Assembly (NCBI GenBank): GCA_020630335.1
Contig: JAHDBN010000001.1
Location: 1-64,000 of the forward strand
DNA length: 64,000 nucleotides
Reading direction: 5' to 3'
Origin: Bacteriovoracaceae bacterium
GTDB lineage: Bacteria; Bdellovibrionota; Bacteriovoracia; Bacteriovoracales; Bacteriovoracaceae
Below are positions 35,048-45,400 of this stretch, in pieces; the first letter of the stretch is position 1, and each line of letters opens with the position of its first letter. Both the position numbers and the translations under genes were made by a program. The notes beneath the pieces were generated by a model. The model saw nothing but the letters and a program-made list of their open reading frames with translations. It made no database searches and was not told where the DNA came from.

Positions 35048-35094
35048 AGTTAAATTTTAAATTTCCAAGAATTGTGACTCTTGAAACATATTTA

Positions 35095-35131
35095 AACTAT
35101 AGGGTGTTCGGAATCGAACATCCTATAGTTT
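35095..35131 (-). terminator. Terminator-like hairpin after ssb
   Basis: Sixteen-base arms (35095-35110 and 35115-35130) pair with one non-Watson-Crick position around the loop GAAT. It begins 14 bp after the ssb stop on the minus strand and is followed there by TTTAAAT. Confidence 0.75.
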
Positions 35132-35144
35132 CATGTTTTATTTT

Positions 35145-35603
35145 CTAGAATGGAATATCATCAGAAGCAAAGCTATCGTCAGCTTTGATGTCATAAGATG
35201 GCATTTCTTGAGATGGATTATTAGCAGCTGGCTGACTACTTGTATTAGTATTCGCTCCAGTTCCAGCGTTAGGATTTCCTCCTAAAAATTGAACTTGATT
35301 ACAAACAATCTCTGTCGTGTATCTCTTGTTTCCATCCTTATCTTCCCACTGACGAGTTTGAAGCTTACCTTCTAAATAAGCTTGTCTTCCTTTTGAAAGA
35401 TATTGATTACATAATTCTGCTTGCTTTCCCCAAACAACAATTCTATGCCATTCGGTTTTTTCATTTTTTTGTCCAGTGTTCTTGTCTGTCCAATTCTCTG
35501 ATGTTGCTACTGAAAAATTACAAACAGCTGATCCATTTGGTGTGTATCTTAATTCTGGTTCTGTCCCTAATCTTCCAAGTAAAGTTACTTTGTTTACACT
35601 CAT
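35145..35603 (-). CDS. ssb: Single-stranded DNA-binding protein
   Basis: A 152-aa SSB with an OB fold ([69 protein letters not shown]). A Gln/Asn/Gly-rich linker leads to the acidic tip DDIPF, the partner-binding tail of replication and repair proteins. It coats single-stranded DNA in replication and recombination. The gene has its own promoter-like element and terminator hairpin, with TAGGAG upstream of the start. Confidence 0.97.
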   Translation of the reverse strand: MSVNKVTLLGRLGTEPELRYTPNGSAVCNFSVATSENWTDKNTGQKNEKTEWHRIVVWGKQAELCNQYLSKGRQAYLEGKLQTRQWEDKDGNKRYTTEIVCNQVQFLGGNPNAGTGANTNTSSQPAANNPSQEMPSYDIKADDSFASDDIPF

Positions 35604-35630
35604 ATCGTATCTCCTAGGTTATGAAATAAT

Positions 35631-35659
35631 AAAGTATTTTAGTTCGTTAATATTTACAA
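35631..35659 (-). promoter_or_regulatory. Possible ssb promoter
   Basis: On the minus strand TTGTAA (35659-35654) and TACTTT (35636-35631) are 17 bp apart, about 30-55 bp before the ssb start. The -10 element is a weak match. Confidence 0.3.
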
Positions 35660-35729
35660 GCTAGCAAGCTAAAAAGTTAGAAAATTCTAGGATTATTCTA
35701 AAAATGAAACAGATTTAAGCTACAAGGCC

Positions 35730-37196
35730 TTAAGGGTTATCTACTTTATACATCGCCAAGGCCTTAATTCTTTGTTCTGAATGCTCTACAATGGGAGCAG
35801 GATAAGTTTCATGTCCCAAAATAGGACTATGTAATTTCTTAGAATCCAAACCTTCTAATTCAGGAATATATTTTTTTATGTAATCCCCATTTAAATCAAA
35901 ACGTTTACTCTGTGACCAAGGATTAAAAATTCTAAAATAAGGTTGAGCGTCACAGCCAGTAGATGCGGCCCATTGCCAACCACCATTATTAGGAGCGAGA
36001 TCGCCATCGAGTAAAACCTCCATGAAATATTTCTCTCCCCACTTCCAATCAATTAATAAATCTTTAGTTAAAAACGATGCAACTATCATCCTCACACGAT
36101 TGTGCATCCAACCAGTTTCTTTAAGTTCTCTCATTCCAGCATCTACTATAGGAAAACCAGTCTTACCTTCTTTCCAAGCTTCAAACCACTTTTTATTATT
36201 CTCCCACTTTAAATTTTTATATTTTGGCATAAAAGCTTCTTGTTCAACTTGAGGCCATCGATAAAGAACATGATAATAAAACTCTCTCCAGATAAGTTCA
36301 CTAAAGTAAACAGCCTCTCCTGATTTATCTTTTTTCTCATAAAAATCTAAATCTAAATAAGCAATTATTTGTGGTACAGTTATCGATCCATTTTTAAGGA
36401 ACATGGACATTTTTGAAGTTCCTAGTACTGAAGGATAATCTCTTTTATCATTATAATCTTTAACTTTCTCTTTAAACTTATCTAGCTCTTTTAAGGCAAC
36501 TCTCAAGCCAGAAGCAGGAATAGGAATGCTTACTTTTTTTAAATTCTCTTCTTGATACTTTTTCAATGAATCTTCTGGTAAAGATTTTAAAATATCTTTC
36601 CAGGTTAATGAAAAAAGATCTTCTTGATTTTTCTTTAAGTATTCAAATCCTTTTTTTTGAGCATCTATTCTTTTTTGTACATCTAAAGAGACAAATGCTT
36701 CTAACCACTTTCTTGAAAAGGGTGTAAAGACTTTATAACCAAGCTCCACTTTTCCCCTGTAAACTTCATGTGGCTCAATTAAAAGATGATCTCTTCTTGT
36801 TTTAATAGAAACACCAAAAGATTTAATTAGTTTGGAGATCTTTTCATCTCTAATTCTTGAAAATGGCTCATAATCTCTATTCACTGAAAATAAGGACGGA
36901 AGTTTGTTTTCTTTTTTTAATGTTTCAAATAACTTAGAAAAAGCTTCTTCCGGTCCAATATCTAAAAATAATAAATCACTACCAATAGAGCGCATTTCAT
37001 CTCTAAGCTCGACTAAAGTATTCATGAAAAATTGAAATCTATTGACTGAAAAGTCTGGCCTGGAGAGAAATTTTTTATCAAAGCAAAAAACTCCAACCAC
37101 TCTCCCTTTATTTATCTTCCAATTTTCTTGTAGAGCAGCATTCCCAGCTACCCTTAAATCTCTTCTAAACCAGTGAATGCCATAGTTCTCTTGCAT
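35730..37196 (-). CDS. phr: Deoxyribodipyrimidine photolyase (class I, cryptochrome family)
   Basis: A light-driven flavoprotein of 488 aa that splits UV-induced cyclobutane pyrimidine dimers. The N-terminal antenna domain opens IHWFRRDLRVAGNAAL. The FAD-binding domain has TGFPIVDAGMRELKETGWMHNRVRMIVASFLTKDL, WGEKYFMEVLLDGD and WQWAASTGCDAQPYFRIFNP, the signature of class I CPD photolyases. The tryptophans needed for electron transfer are present. Length is normal. Divergent from the exported protein at 37281. Confidence 0.93.
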   Translation of the reverse strand: MQENYGIHWFRRDLRVAGNAALQENWKINKGRVVGVFCFDKKFLSRPDFSVNRFQFFMNTLVELRDEMRSIGSDLLFLDIGPEEAFSKLFETLKKENKLPSLFSVNRDYEPFSRIRDEKISKLIKSFGVSIKTRRDHLLIEPHEVYRGKVELGYKVFTPFSRKWLEAFVSLDVQKRIDAQKKGFEYLKKNQEDLFSLTWKDILKSLPEDSLKKYQEENLKKVSIPIPASGLRVALKELDKFKEKVKDYNDKRDYPSVLGTSKMSMFLKNGSITVPQIIAYLDLDFYEKKDKSGEAVYFSELIWREFYYHVLYRWPQVEQEAFMPKYKNLKWENNKKWFEAWKEGKTGFPIVDAGMRELKETGWMHNRVRMIVASFLTKDLLIDWKWGEKYFMEVLLDGDLAPNNGGWQWAASTGCDAQPYFRIFNPWSQSKRFDLNGDYIKKYIPELEGLDSKKLHSPILGHETYPAPIVEHSEQRIKALAMYKVDNP

Positions 37197-37280
37197 AAAT
37201 AGAATTTCCTTATTATTGTTACTAAGTTACTGTAATCACTTTATTAAGTCATGGATAAACTTTTAAATATAAGGCCGTTT

Positions 37281-38828
37281 ATGAAATTTCTAGTCTTTTT
37301 AATCATCTCTGCCTCTACTTATTCTGCAGTTTGGGAAAATAGAAACCAATGGAATCAAAACTGGGAAGTCCAACATAAAGAATGGATTAGAAAAAAGTTA
37401 AAATCAGATATTTTTACTAAAGGTAAATATAAGGGAATAAAAACAGATTGTGCTGATGCAGTCTATTCTACAAGAGCAATTTTTGCTTTCGAAAATCAAC
37501 TTCCATTTGTTATTACAAACACTCTAGGTGGCTGGAGAAAAAGTTTATCTAATAGTACAAAGTCATTTGACCAAATAGAAGATCCCGTAGAAAGATTTAT
37601 CGCTTTTATAAACAACCTAGGAGATATTGTTAGTACTTTAAGTCTTGCTTATAATGATACATTTCCCGTTGATATAGCTTTCCTATCTCCTGGTGATAAT
37701 TACGTCACCGTTAATAGAGACAACTCAAGACATGCTTATATTATTAAAGATCTTTCAGAAACAGGTTATTTTCACTTACTTTATTCGAATGTTCCTCGTG
37801 GCGTTCGAAAGCTTACTAGCAAGAAAGGATTACCTACTCCTTTATTTAAAGAAGCTCCTTTTGGATTTAAAAGATTTAAATGGCCAACCCAAATTGAAAA
37901 CCCTGATATAGCCATTCCTGCTGAGAGAGGTTATGGATTAGATCAATATCGCTTAAGAAAAGAATACACTTTCGAGAGTAGTTTTTTTGGAGCCTTAACT
38001 AGGTTATTACGAACTAAAGTTGAAAGTATTAAAGAAAAAATTGATAGAACTCTTGAAAATGTAAAAGTTCAATTAGAGTTTAGAAGACAAATAGTTAAAG
38101 AGACTCATGAATATAAAAAAGAAATAGATGGTAGATGTCTAACTCAAGAGGAATATTATAACTACTCTACTCCTTCTAGAGATCTTAGGATTATTAATGA
38201 GATCAACTCTCTTAAAGAGCCTTGGCTAAAGGCTAAACAAGCAGGCTTAACCTTTGCTATAGATGAAAAATATCGATTAGCTATGGATTATTTAATTGGT
38301 GATGACTTAAGTGAAGAGGCCGGGAAGAAATTCGAATCTTTATTAAAGTTTAAATATCGAAAAGGAATTTTTAGAAAGAAGAAAATTAATCTTAAGGATT
38401 TTTATGAAGGTATTCAGAATGGGAATGTATCATCAAATCCTAACGATACGTTTATGAGAAGATGGGGACATGATTTAGACAAGCCAACGCCTTGTTTAGA
38501 TCAAAGAGAAATCATTAGTGAACAAAGAACTTTTCATAGTGCTGAAAAAGAAATTTTAAGCTTAGAAAAAATTACTCATTTCGAACAAAAAAGCAGTGAT
38601 ACTTATATTCTAAAAGAAGCTTTTGATCCAAATGGCCAAAGAAAAATTAGTTTATTCAAAATTGATAAATATGGCTTTCCTATTCAACAAGATCTTAATT
38701 TTGAAGAAAGAAGGTTAAGTACACAGCAATTATTAAAAAAACTACAAGCAAAGAAAAAATCTGTTCTCTATAGAAATGAAGTGAAAAAAAATAATCAATT
38801 ATACTTAGAAGAAAGAATTGCTAACTAA
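37281..38828 (+). CDS. Exported protein, putative papain-fold cysteine peptidase
   Basis: A 515-aa exported protein. The signal peptide MKFLVFLIISASTYSA supports the start at 37281, with AAGG upstream; an in-frame ATG at 37251 would add ten unusual residues. TDCADAVYSTRAIFAF places a Cys at the start of a helix, and about 100 residues later SRHAYIIKDLSETGYFHLLYSN offers a His in a strand, the order seen in NlpC/P60, CHAP and transglutaminase-like enzymes. The C-terminal half is charged and helical with no known domain. Substrate could be peptidoglycan or protein. The symporter gene begins 15 bp downstream. Confidence 0.65.
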   Translation: MKFLVFLIISASTYSAVWENRNQWNQNWEVQHKEWIRKKLKSDIFTKGKYKGIKTDCADAVYSTRAIFAFENQLPFVITNTLGGWRKSLSNSTKSFDQIEDPVERFIAFINNLGDIVSTLSLAYNDTFPVDIAFLSPGDNYVTVNRDNSRHAYIIKDLSETGYFHLLYSNVPRGVRKLTSKKGLPTPLFKEAPFGFKRFKWPTQIENPDIAIPAERGYGLDQYRLRKEYTFESSFFGALTRLLRTKVESIKEKIDRTLENVKVQLEFRRQIVKETHEYKKEIDGRCLTQEEYYNYSTPSRDLRIINEINSLKEPWLKAKQAGLTFAIDEKYRLAMDYLIGDDLSEEAGKKFESLLKFKYRKGIFRKKKINLKDFYEGIQNGNVSSNPNDTFMRRWGHDLDKPTPCLDQREIISEQRTFHSAEKEILSLEKITHFEQKSSDTYILKEAFDPNGQRKISLFKIDKYGFPIQQDLNFEERRLSTQQLLKKLQAKKKSVLYRNEVKKNNQLYLEERIAN

Positions 38829-38843
38829 GTTAAAGGAATAATA

Positions 38844-40088
38844 ATGGGTTCATCTACTAATAATGCAAACAAAGAAGCAATCTTAATATTAGGTGCAATT
38901 ATACTTGGATTAATAACAGGCTTAATTCTTTATTTTACAAACAATCAAGAAGTCGCTCTTTATGTCAAGCCAATTGGTGATGTGTTCTTAAAACTTTTAA
39001 AAATGATTATTGTTCCTTTAGTTTTAAGTTCTATTTTTATGGCCATTATTAATATTGGATCTCCTGACGAACTAGGTTCTTTAGGACTTAGATCAATTAC
39101 CTACTACTTTTTTACTACCGCTGTTGCAGTTCTCATTGGCCTTGTTATTGTAAATATTATCCAGCCTGGAATTGGTGTAGATGTAGGAGCGGAACTAAGT
39201 GCAGCTCAAACATCAAAGTTTGAAGCTAGTTCTAGTAAAGGTTTGCTTAACACAATTATTGGTGTTGTCGTAGATGCTATTCCGACTAACCCTTTCAAGG
39301 CCATGGCTGAAATGAAAGTCCTCCAAATTATTGTTTTTTCAATTTTTCTAGGAATAGTTTCTTTATTAAATAGAAAAATAGCACAACCATTGATTAATTT
39401 AATGGAATCAGTTGAAAAATTATCTATGGTTCTTATTGATTGGATTATGAAAGTCGCTCCATTTGGAGTGTTCGCTTTAATGACTCATGTTATTGCAAGC
39501 TCAGGATTAAATGCCATTTATGGCCTAGCAAAATATATGATTGCTGTTCTTTTAGGACTATTTATTCATATGATTTTCTTATTAATCATAGGTTCATGGA
39601 GGCACAAAAGCTCACCTCTTCATATTTTAAAAGCTTGCTTACCTCCAATGCTAACTGCTTTCTCTACTTCTTCTTCCGCTTCTACTCTTCCTATTACCAT
39701 GAATGCTGTTCAAGATAACCTTGGAGTAAGCAAAAAAACTTCTCAGTTTGTTCTTCCATTAGGAGCTACAATTAACATGGACGGGACAGCTTTATATGAA
39801 TCTGTTGCTGTTATTTTTATTGGACAAGCTTACGGATTAGATCTTTCTGTCACTAATCAAATTATTATTTTTATCACAGCATCACTCGCAGCCGTCGGTG
39901 CTGCTGCAATACCTGGGGCAGGTTTAGTTACCATGAGCATAGTTCTTAGTGCTGTTGGATATCCATTACAAGGAATAGCATTAATCCTCGCTGTTGATAG
40001 AATTTTAGATATGTTCAGAACTTCTATTAATGTTTTTGGTGATTGTGTAGGAACAGTAGTAGTTGATTCTTTTGAAAAATCAAAGTGA
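38844..40088 (+). CDS. Dicarboxylate/amino acid:cation symporter (DAACS, GltP/DctA-like)
   Basis: A 414-aa Na+- or H+-coupled uptake carrier for glutamate, aspartate or C4-dicarboxylates. The family hallmarks are all visible: the Ser-rich hairpin AFSTSSSASTLPIT, the TM7 motif ATINMDGTALYE, the second hairpin AAVGAAAIPGAGLVTM, and DRILDMFRTSINVFGDCVGTVVV in TM8 with the substrate-binding Asp and Arg. Its last 9 bp overlap the convergent mutY gene. Confidence 0.93.
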   Translation: MGSSTNNANKEAILILGAIILGLITGLILYFTNNQEVALYVKPIGDVFLKLLKMIIVPLVLSSIFMAIINIGSPDELGSLGLRSITYYFFTTAVAVLIGLVIVNIIQPGIGVDVGAELSAAQTSKFEASSSKGLLNTIIGVVVDAIPTNPFKAMAEMKVLQIIVFSIFLGIVSLLNRKIAQPLINLMESVEKLSMVLIDWIMKVAPFGVFALMTHVIASSGLNAIYGLAKYMIAVLLGLFIHMIFLLIIGSWRHKSSPLHILKACLPPMLTAFSTSSSASTLPITMNAVQDNLGVSKKTSQFVLPLGATINMDGTALYESVAVIFIGQAYGLDLSVTNQIIIFITASLAAVGAAAIPGAGLVTMSIVLSAVGYPLQGIALILAVDRILDMFRTSINVFGDCVGTVVVDSFEKSK

Positions 40089-41102
40089 CGCTAAAACTTT
40101 CTTGGTTATCGAACTTAAATGATAATCTTTAAACTCTGATTTTTTAAGCCAAACTGCTTTTGAAGCATCAATCTTTAAAAAAGATGGATTGTTTGTTTTA
40201 AAAACTTTATTGCTAATTTTATATTTTGTAATGCTAGATTTTATCACTGGTAATTTTTTTATTCTTAAATTACTTCTTAATATTGGATATTGATGTAGAT
40301 TTTTATTTATTATAAAACTAGGTAGCTCTAATTGAGAGCTTAACCATTTATCTTTAGGTCTTTTGAAAAAAAGATACTTATTATTTGCATTTAAAACAAC
40401 TCTTAGTATTTCTAAGTCAATCTTAGCTTTTTGTTTTTTCTCTTTTTTCATTGGAGTAGAAAGAAACTTTTTATTTTGAAAGGATAAGCAAGATTCATTC
40501 AATGGACATAATAAGCAATCAGCCCTTCTCGCCTTACAATAAACTCTACCTATATCCATTAACGCTTCATTTAAATCTCTAAAAGAAATATCTAAATTTA
40601 AAATTTGTTTTTTCTCAAATTTACTTTTTATTTTTTTGGCACATTCACCTTTAAAATCCAGAATTCCATAAAACCGAGATAAAACTCTTTCTATGTTAGC
40701 ATCTATTGCTAATGCTTTTTTATTCATCCCTATGGCCAGCAATGAATTAGCTGTATATTCGCCTATACCCTTAATTTGTATTAATTCATCATATGTTTGG
40801 GGAAAAGAATCTCTTTGAGAGATAAATTTTGCAGCAGAATGTAGCCGTCTGGCCCTGGAGTAATATCCAAGTCCTTCCCAAGCTCTTAGAACTTCTTCTT
40901 CACTGGCTGAGCTTAAACAACGAAGGGTTTCAAACTTCTCAATAAATTTTGCAAATCTAGGTTTAACGGTTGAAACTGTGGTCTGCTGCAGCATAATTTC
41001 TGACACTAAAGTTGTATAAAGAGACCTAGATTTTCTCCATGGGAGATCAGGAAAGCTCTTCTTTGACCATTTAATTAACTCTTTAGCTAGGTTAGTATTC
41101 AT
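40080..41102 (-). CDS. mutY: A/G-specific adenine DNA glycosylase MutY
   Basis: A base-excision enzyme of 340 aa that removes adenine opposite 8-oxoguanine. The catalytic Glu35 is in SEIMLQQTTVSTV, the helix-hairpin-helix in LIQIKGIGEYTANSLLA, and the catalytic Asp in AIDANIERVLSRFYG. The 4Fe-4S ligands follow C-x6-C-x2-C-x5-C (CKARRADCLLCPLNESC). The C-terminal 8-oxoG-recognising Nudix-like domain is present but poorly conserved. Its end overlaps the symporter gene by 9 bp in convergent orientation. Confidence 0.94.
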   Translation of the reverse strand: MNTNLAKELIKWSKKSFPDLPWRKSRSLYTTLVSEIMLQQTTVSTVKPRFAKFIEKFETLRCLSSASEEEVLRAWEGLGYYSRARRLHSAAKFISQRDSFPQTYDELIQIKGIGEYTANSLLAIGMNKKALAIDANIERVLSRFYGILDFKGECAKKIKSKFEKKQILNLDISFRDLNEALMDIGRVYCKARRADCLLCPLNESCLSFQNKKFLSTPMKKEKKQKAKIDLEILRVVLNANNKYLFFKRPKDKWLSSQLELPSFIINKNLHQYPILRSNLRIKKLPVIKSSITKYKISNKVFKTNNPSFLKIDASKAVWLKKSEFKDYHLSSITKKVLASL

Positions 41103-41208
41103 GTGCCTCTCGTGACTCTTACAGAATGAAAGAAAATAAAAGCCAAGGTTATTTAGTCAGATAATATCAGCTTTGCTAAGTTTAATCATTCTTATCAAAG
41201 GAGAATTT

Positions 41209-41775
41209 ATGAAAAGAATTTTATGCTTCGCGCTATTATTATCAAGTACGGCTTTTTCGCTAGTACAAAATCAAGGAACAATTATTATTAACAAAAAAGA
41301 TGGATCATCTCTATATATGGAGTGTGCCATGATGGAAATGGGAAGCTCGAATTGTGAAATGTTTAGAGCTGTAGTTATTACTCAAGGTAAAATGGAAAAG
41401 GTAAATAACAGCCTTTATAAATCTTTATTAAATTCTAAGGGTTACTACATAAATGGTGAAAAGATTAACTATAATGAGTATTTCAACACAACTGGCAACG
41501 TAAGAAATAGATTTGATAATACAGTAAATAATCAAAAAAGAGCTTTTTTCAAAACAACTGTTTCTATCCTTCTAAAGATTGCTGAAGTTGGAGTTATTAT
41601 CGGTGAAACTGTTTATGATGGAGCTGTTAACACTGGGAAAAAATCTAAAGATCTTTTCTTAAAAGCAAAATACAAGAAAACCCTTAAAAACCTTTTTATG
41701 GGTGAGAAAAACAAAATAGAAAAAGTCAGTAATAGAAAATTTAAAAAATTAGTGAAATTTATTTCAAATATTTAG
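41209..41775 (+). CDS. Exported protein of unknown function
   Basis: A 188-aa protein with a signal peptide (RILCFALLLSSTAFS). The ATG at 41209 follows AAAGGAG by 5 bp; an in-frame start 36 bp upstream is less likely. The N-terminal domain has a Cys pair (YMECAMMEMGSSNCEMF). A hydrophobic segment VSILLKIAEVGVIIGETVYDGAV near residue 125 may be a membrane helix, and the C-terminus is strongly basic. It has its own terminator. No family recognised. Confidence 0.7.
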   Translation: MKRILCFALLLSSTAFSLVQNQGTIIINKKDGSSLYMECAMMEMGSSNCEMFRAVVITQGKMEKVNNSLYKSLLNSKGYYINGEKINYNEYFNTTGNVRNRFDNTVNNQKRAFFKTTVSILLKIAEVGVIIGETVYDGAVNTGKKSKDLFLKAKYKKTLKNLFMGEKNKIEKVSNRKFKKLVKFISNI

Positions 41776-41785
41776 CATTTCTTCC

Positions 41786-41820
41786 GTAGTGCTCTCTGGG
41801 AGCACTACTCTTCTTTTTTT
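41786..41820 (+). terminator. Rho-independent terminator
   Basis: GTAGTGCTC and GAGCACTAC form a perfect 9-bp stem around TCTGG-type loop, followed by TCTTC and a T-run. It ends the exported-protein gene 10 bp upstream. Confidence 0.88.
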
Positions 41821-41823
41821 TAA

Positions 41824-42420
41824 CTATTGAAAAATCTCTTTAGTATTACTCGGAACTTTAAACACAAAATAATCATCATTAAAGCTTACTGATTCATCAA
41901 AAGATTTAAGATAAAGATCAACTAACTTGTTATCAGTATATGTTAAAGACATTCTAGAAATTGTTCCAAAAATAAGTTTCTTTTTTGATGGATCAAAAGT
42001 CAGAACTACAGATTTAATTTTATATTCATTTTGGCCACTTTTAGTAAAGTCTAAAAAATAAGAATGCTCTGATGACTTAGTAACTTTATAAACGGAATTA
42101 GTATTCAACCCACTTTTTAAAACATCAAAAAGTTTAGCTACGACATTCTTGTTTTTCTTACTTATAAAAACTGAGCCTTTTTCAGTCTTTATAAATGGTG
42201 GTTCATATCTCCAAGAAAGCTCTTTATTAGCTACAAACTCCATATTTTGATTCTTATATCTAACATGCCCAGGATATTTGTAATCAAATTTCCCAACAAC
42301 GCTTTTGGATTTTTTCTTTCCAATTTTTCTAGATGTTTCTGTTAATTCTACTCGAAAACTATGAGGTAAAAAGTTAGAAAAAGCACTGAAGCTTAGTGCT
42401 AAAATAATAAAAATTTTCAT
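41824..42420 (-). CDS. lolA: LolA-like periplasmic lipoprotein carrier
   Basis: A 198-aa exported protein with signal peptide MKIFIILALSFSAFS. The LolA pattern is readable: SVVGKFDYKYPGHVRYKNQNMEFVANKELSWRYEP, with the strand order and the PG-x-x-R and W-x-Y-x-P positions of the family, then VVLTFDPSKKKLIFGTISRMSLTYTDN. LolA carries outer-membrane lipoproteins across the periplasm, which fits the many lipoproteins here. It begins 12 bp after the smc stop, so it shares the smc transcript. Confidence 0.82.
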   Translation of the reverse strand: MKIFIILALSFSAFSNFLPHSFRVELTETSRKIGKKKSKSVVGKFDYKYPGHVRYKNQNMEFVANKELSWRYEPPFIKTEKGSVFISKKNKNVVAKLFDVLKSGLNTNSVYKVTKSSEHSYFLDFTKSGQNEYKIKSVVLTFDPSKKKLIFGTISRMSLTYTDNKLVDLYLKSFDESVSFNDDYFVFKVPSNTKEIFQ

Positions 42421-42432
42421 GCAAGGACTCCT

Positions 42433-45400
42433 TTATTGAAGTTGTACGGACACGGCCTTAGAAACTCCCGGTTCTTGCATAGTTATACCATAAAGCTTGT
42501 CATTTAGCTCCATGGTCTTTTTATTGTGTGTAATTAGAATAAACTGCGATTCAGAACTCATCTCCCTTAATAGTTGATTAAAACGCCCAACATTAGCATC
42601 ATCTAGAGGAGCATCAACCTCATCTAAAAGACAAAATGGAGACGGCTTTACCAAGAAGATAGAAAAGATAAGTGCTACAGCAGTTAGTGCTTTCTCACCA
42701 CCACTCATTAAGTTAATATTTTGCATTTTCTTTCCTGGAGGAGATGCAATAATTTCAACTCCAAAATCTTCGTCTTCTAATTTTCCATGCATTTGAAGTT
42801 TTGCATTTCCTCCACCAAAGATAATCGGAAATACTTGTTCAAACTTTCCATTAACTTCATCAAAAGCAATCTTAAATCTTTCTTTAGATTTAGAATCGAT
42901 ATGCTCAATCGCTTTTAATAAATCATTAATAGAATGTGATAATTCTTCTTCTTGATCTTTTAAGAAATCATAACGCTTCTTTTTCTCATCATAATCACTA
43001 ACAGCTTCCCAGTTTACATGTCCAAGTCGGCCTAATTGTGATTTATAATTTTTAAGTCGATCTTTCGTTTCAGAAACTTGCCCAGGGAATTTTTTATTAA
43101 ACTCATAAACCTCCCCTTCTACTCTTTGTGCTCCAGCATCTGTATCTACGTAATACATATTGCTAACATCATTAAGTCGCTCAGGATTTTCTATTTCTAA
43201 ATGAGCACAAATCACTGATCTTAAATCAACTCTGAATTGCTCAAAAATATCTCTTGATAAAATTTCTTCATCTTCAACTGCTTTTTCAAGCTTTAATGTC
43301 TTTTCTAGTATTGTTCTATCGGACTTAGAAATTGAAGAGTTTAATTTTTGTATTTCATTCTCACTCTTCTCTAGTTTTTTAGAAAGAATGTTTAGTTCTT
43401 CTTTTAATACCTTAAGAGCTTTTTCCTTATCTCCTAAGCTTCCAGACAACTCTGCTATTCTCTCTGAATATTCAGATTCTTTTTCATTAATTTCTTGAGC
43501 AGCAGTCTTTGATTCTTCAATACTTGTCTTTAGACTCTCTATTTTTTCACTAGCTCTAAGTTTTTGATTTTTCAGATCATCTAACAAACTCTCTAATTCA
43601 TCCTTTCTTGAAACAGATGCTTTAAGTTCTGTTTTAATCTTAATTAGATCTTCTTGCTTTTCTCTGAAAATCTTTTGAGATTTTTCATATTTTTGGAAAA
43701 TACTATCTTTACTGCTCTCTAATTCTAATCTTTCTTTTTCTACCTTTAACAACTCAGCTGCACATTCTTCTTCTGATTCATTAAGGCTAAATCTTTCAAC
43801 TGATAAATTCTTATTTCTTTTTTGAAGATTTACTAATCTATCTTGATTCACATTAAATTGAGTAGAACTAGAGTTTAACATCGCTTTAGTTCTTATAACT
43901 TCTTCTTTCTTACTTTGTTCTTTATTCTTAAGAGTTACAAGTTCTTCTTTTTTGATGCTATATTCAGCTTTAGTCTTGTTAAGATTTTTTTCTAAATTTA
44001 CTAATTTATCCTGAATAATTTCTAAGTTCTCTAAGGTCTTCTTATAATCAAGATCTCTTTTAAAAAAGCTTATTTCATCACTCTCTTTAAATTCAGAAAT
44101 AAAAACTTCTCCCACTTTTCTTTGAATGACATAACCTGAACCAGTGCTTGCTAGAAATCCATCCGGACATTCTTCAGATTCAACAATGAAATAACTTAAA
44201 AAGTTTTTCACTCTATCATCTTCACAACCAACAATCATATCTAATGTTTTATGCCCTTCTGAGTTAGTGTTATAAGGAACATTTTTTAAAATTTGTATAT
44301 TAGCCTGCTGCTCATGAGCCCACTCTGAAACTTCTGAGTCCTTCGCATCTCCAACCATTATATTTAAATAAGGGTTTAAAAGATTATTTACTATAAGTTC
44401 ATTTTCTTCAGTAACACTTATACAAGTTTTTAATTGCTTAAACCCAGAACCTATTTTTGATTCCAAAAACTTATCGTTTGAATTATTTAAAATTTCTTTT
44501 AACGCTTTAGACTTTGCACTTAGTGATGCTTCTTCTTTTTGTTTTTCTCGTAATTCATCATCGAGCTCTGAAATTTTTAATTTTAAACTTTCAGCTGATT
44601 TTTCAAGAGATACTCGTCTTTCTTCTAGTTTTACAGCTTCTACCTCAAATGCCTCAAGTTTTTTTCTATTATCAGCATCTTGATTATTAACTTCTAGATA
44701 ATAAGCTTCCAATTCTTGAATTTCTGTCACAATGCTATCTAGCAAGTGTGATTTATTTTCTAACAAAGATTTTGTTTTTGTTAACTCAGTCTCTGCTTTT
44801 GTTTGTCTAGACTCAAGGTCTCTTTGGGCATCTTGGAAATTTAAATAAGATTTTTCATCTTCTTTAAAGTTATTCTCAAACTTCTTTAACTCTTCTTCTA
44901 GAAAAGCTATATCATTGCCTGAGTTAGAACTTGGATCTTCTATATTTTCTAACTTCAGAGCAACTTCTTCTAGCTTCTCAGATCGAGATTCAACTTCTTG
45001 AGTTAGATATTCAATTTCTTGTTCTTTTTCCTCTATATAATTATTTTTATCTTCTAAAGATTTTTTAGAAAAATTGAACTTTTCTTCAAGAGATACTAAC
45101 TCCATTTTTGAATTATTAAATTCTTCTTGATCCTTATCTATTTTATCAATAAGTGTCGTCTTTTTATTTTTTTCAGTTTCAATTTCTGCTTCTATGCTAG
45201 CAAGCTTAATTTTATTATCTTCCAAGCTTTCTTCAGAAGTCGTGATTTCATCAGAAAGGTTCTTAACTTTCTCTATAAGGTCTAATTCTTTATGAGATGA
45301 GACTATCAATGATGACTTTTTAATTTTATCTCTCAAAGACCTTGCTCTTTCTGCTTTTTCTGCTTGCCCTTCAAGAGTTTTTAATTGCTTATAAATTTCT

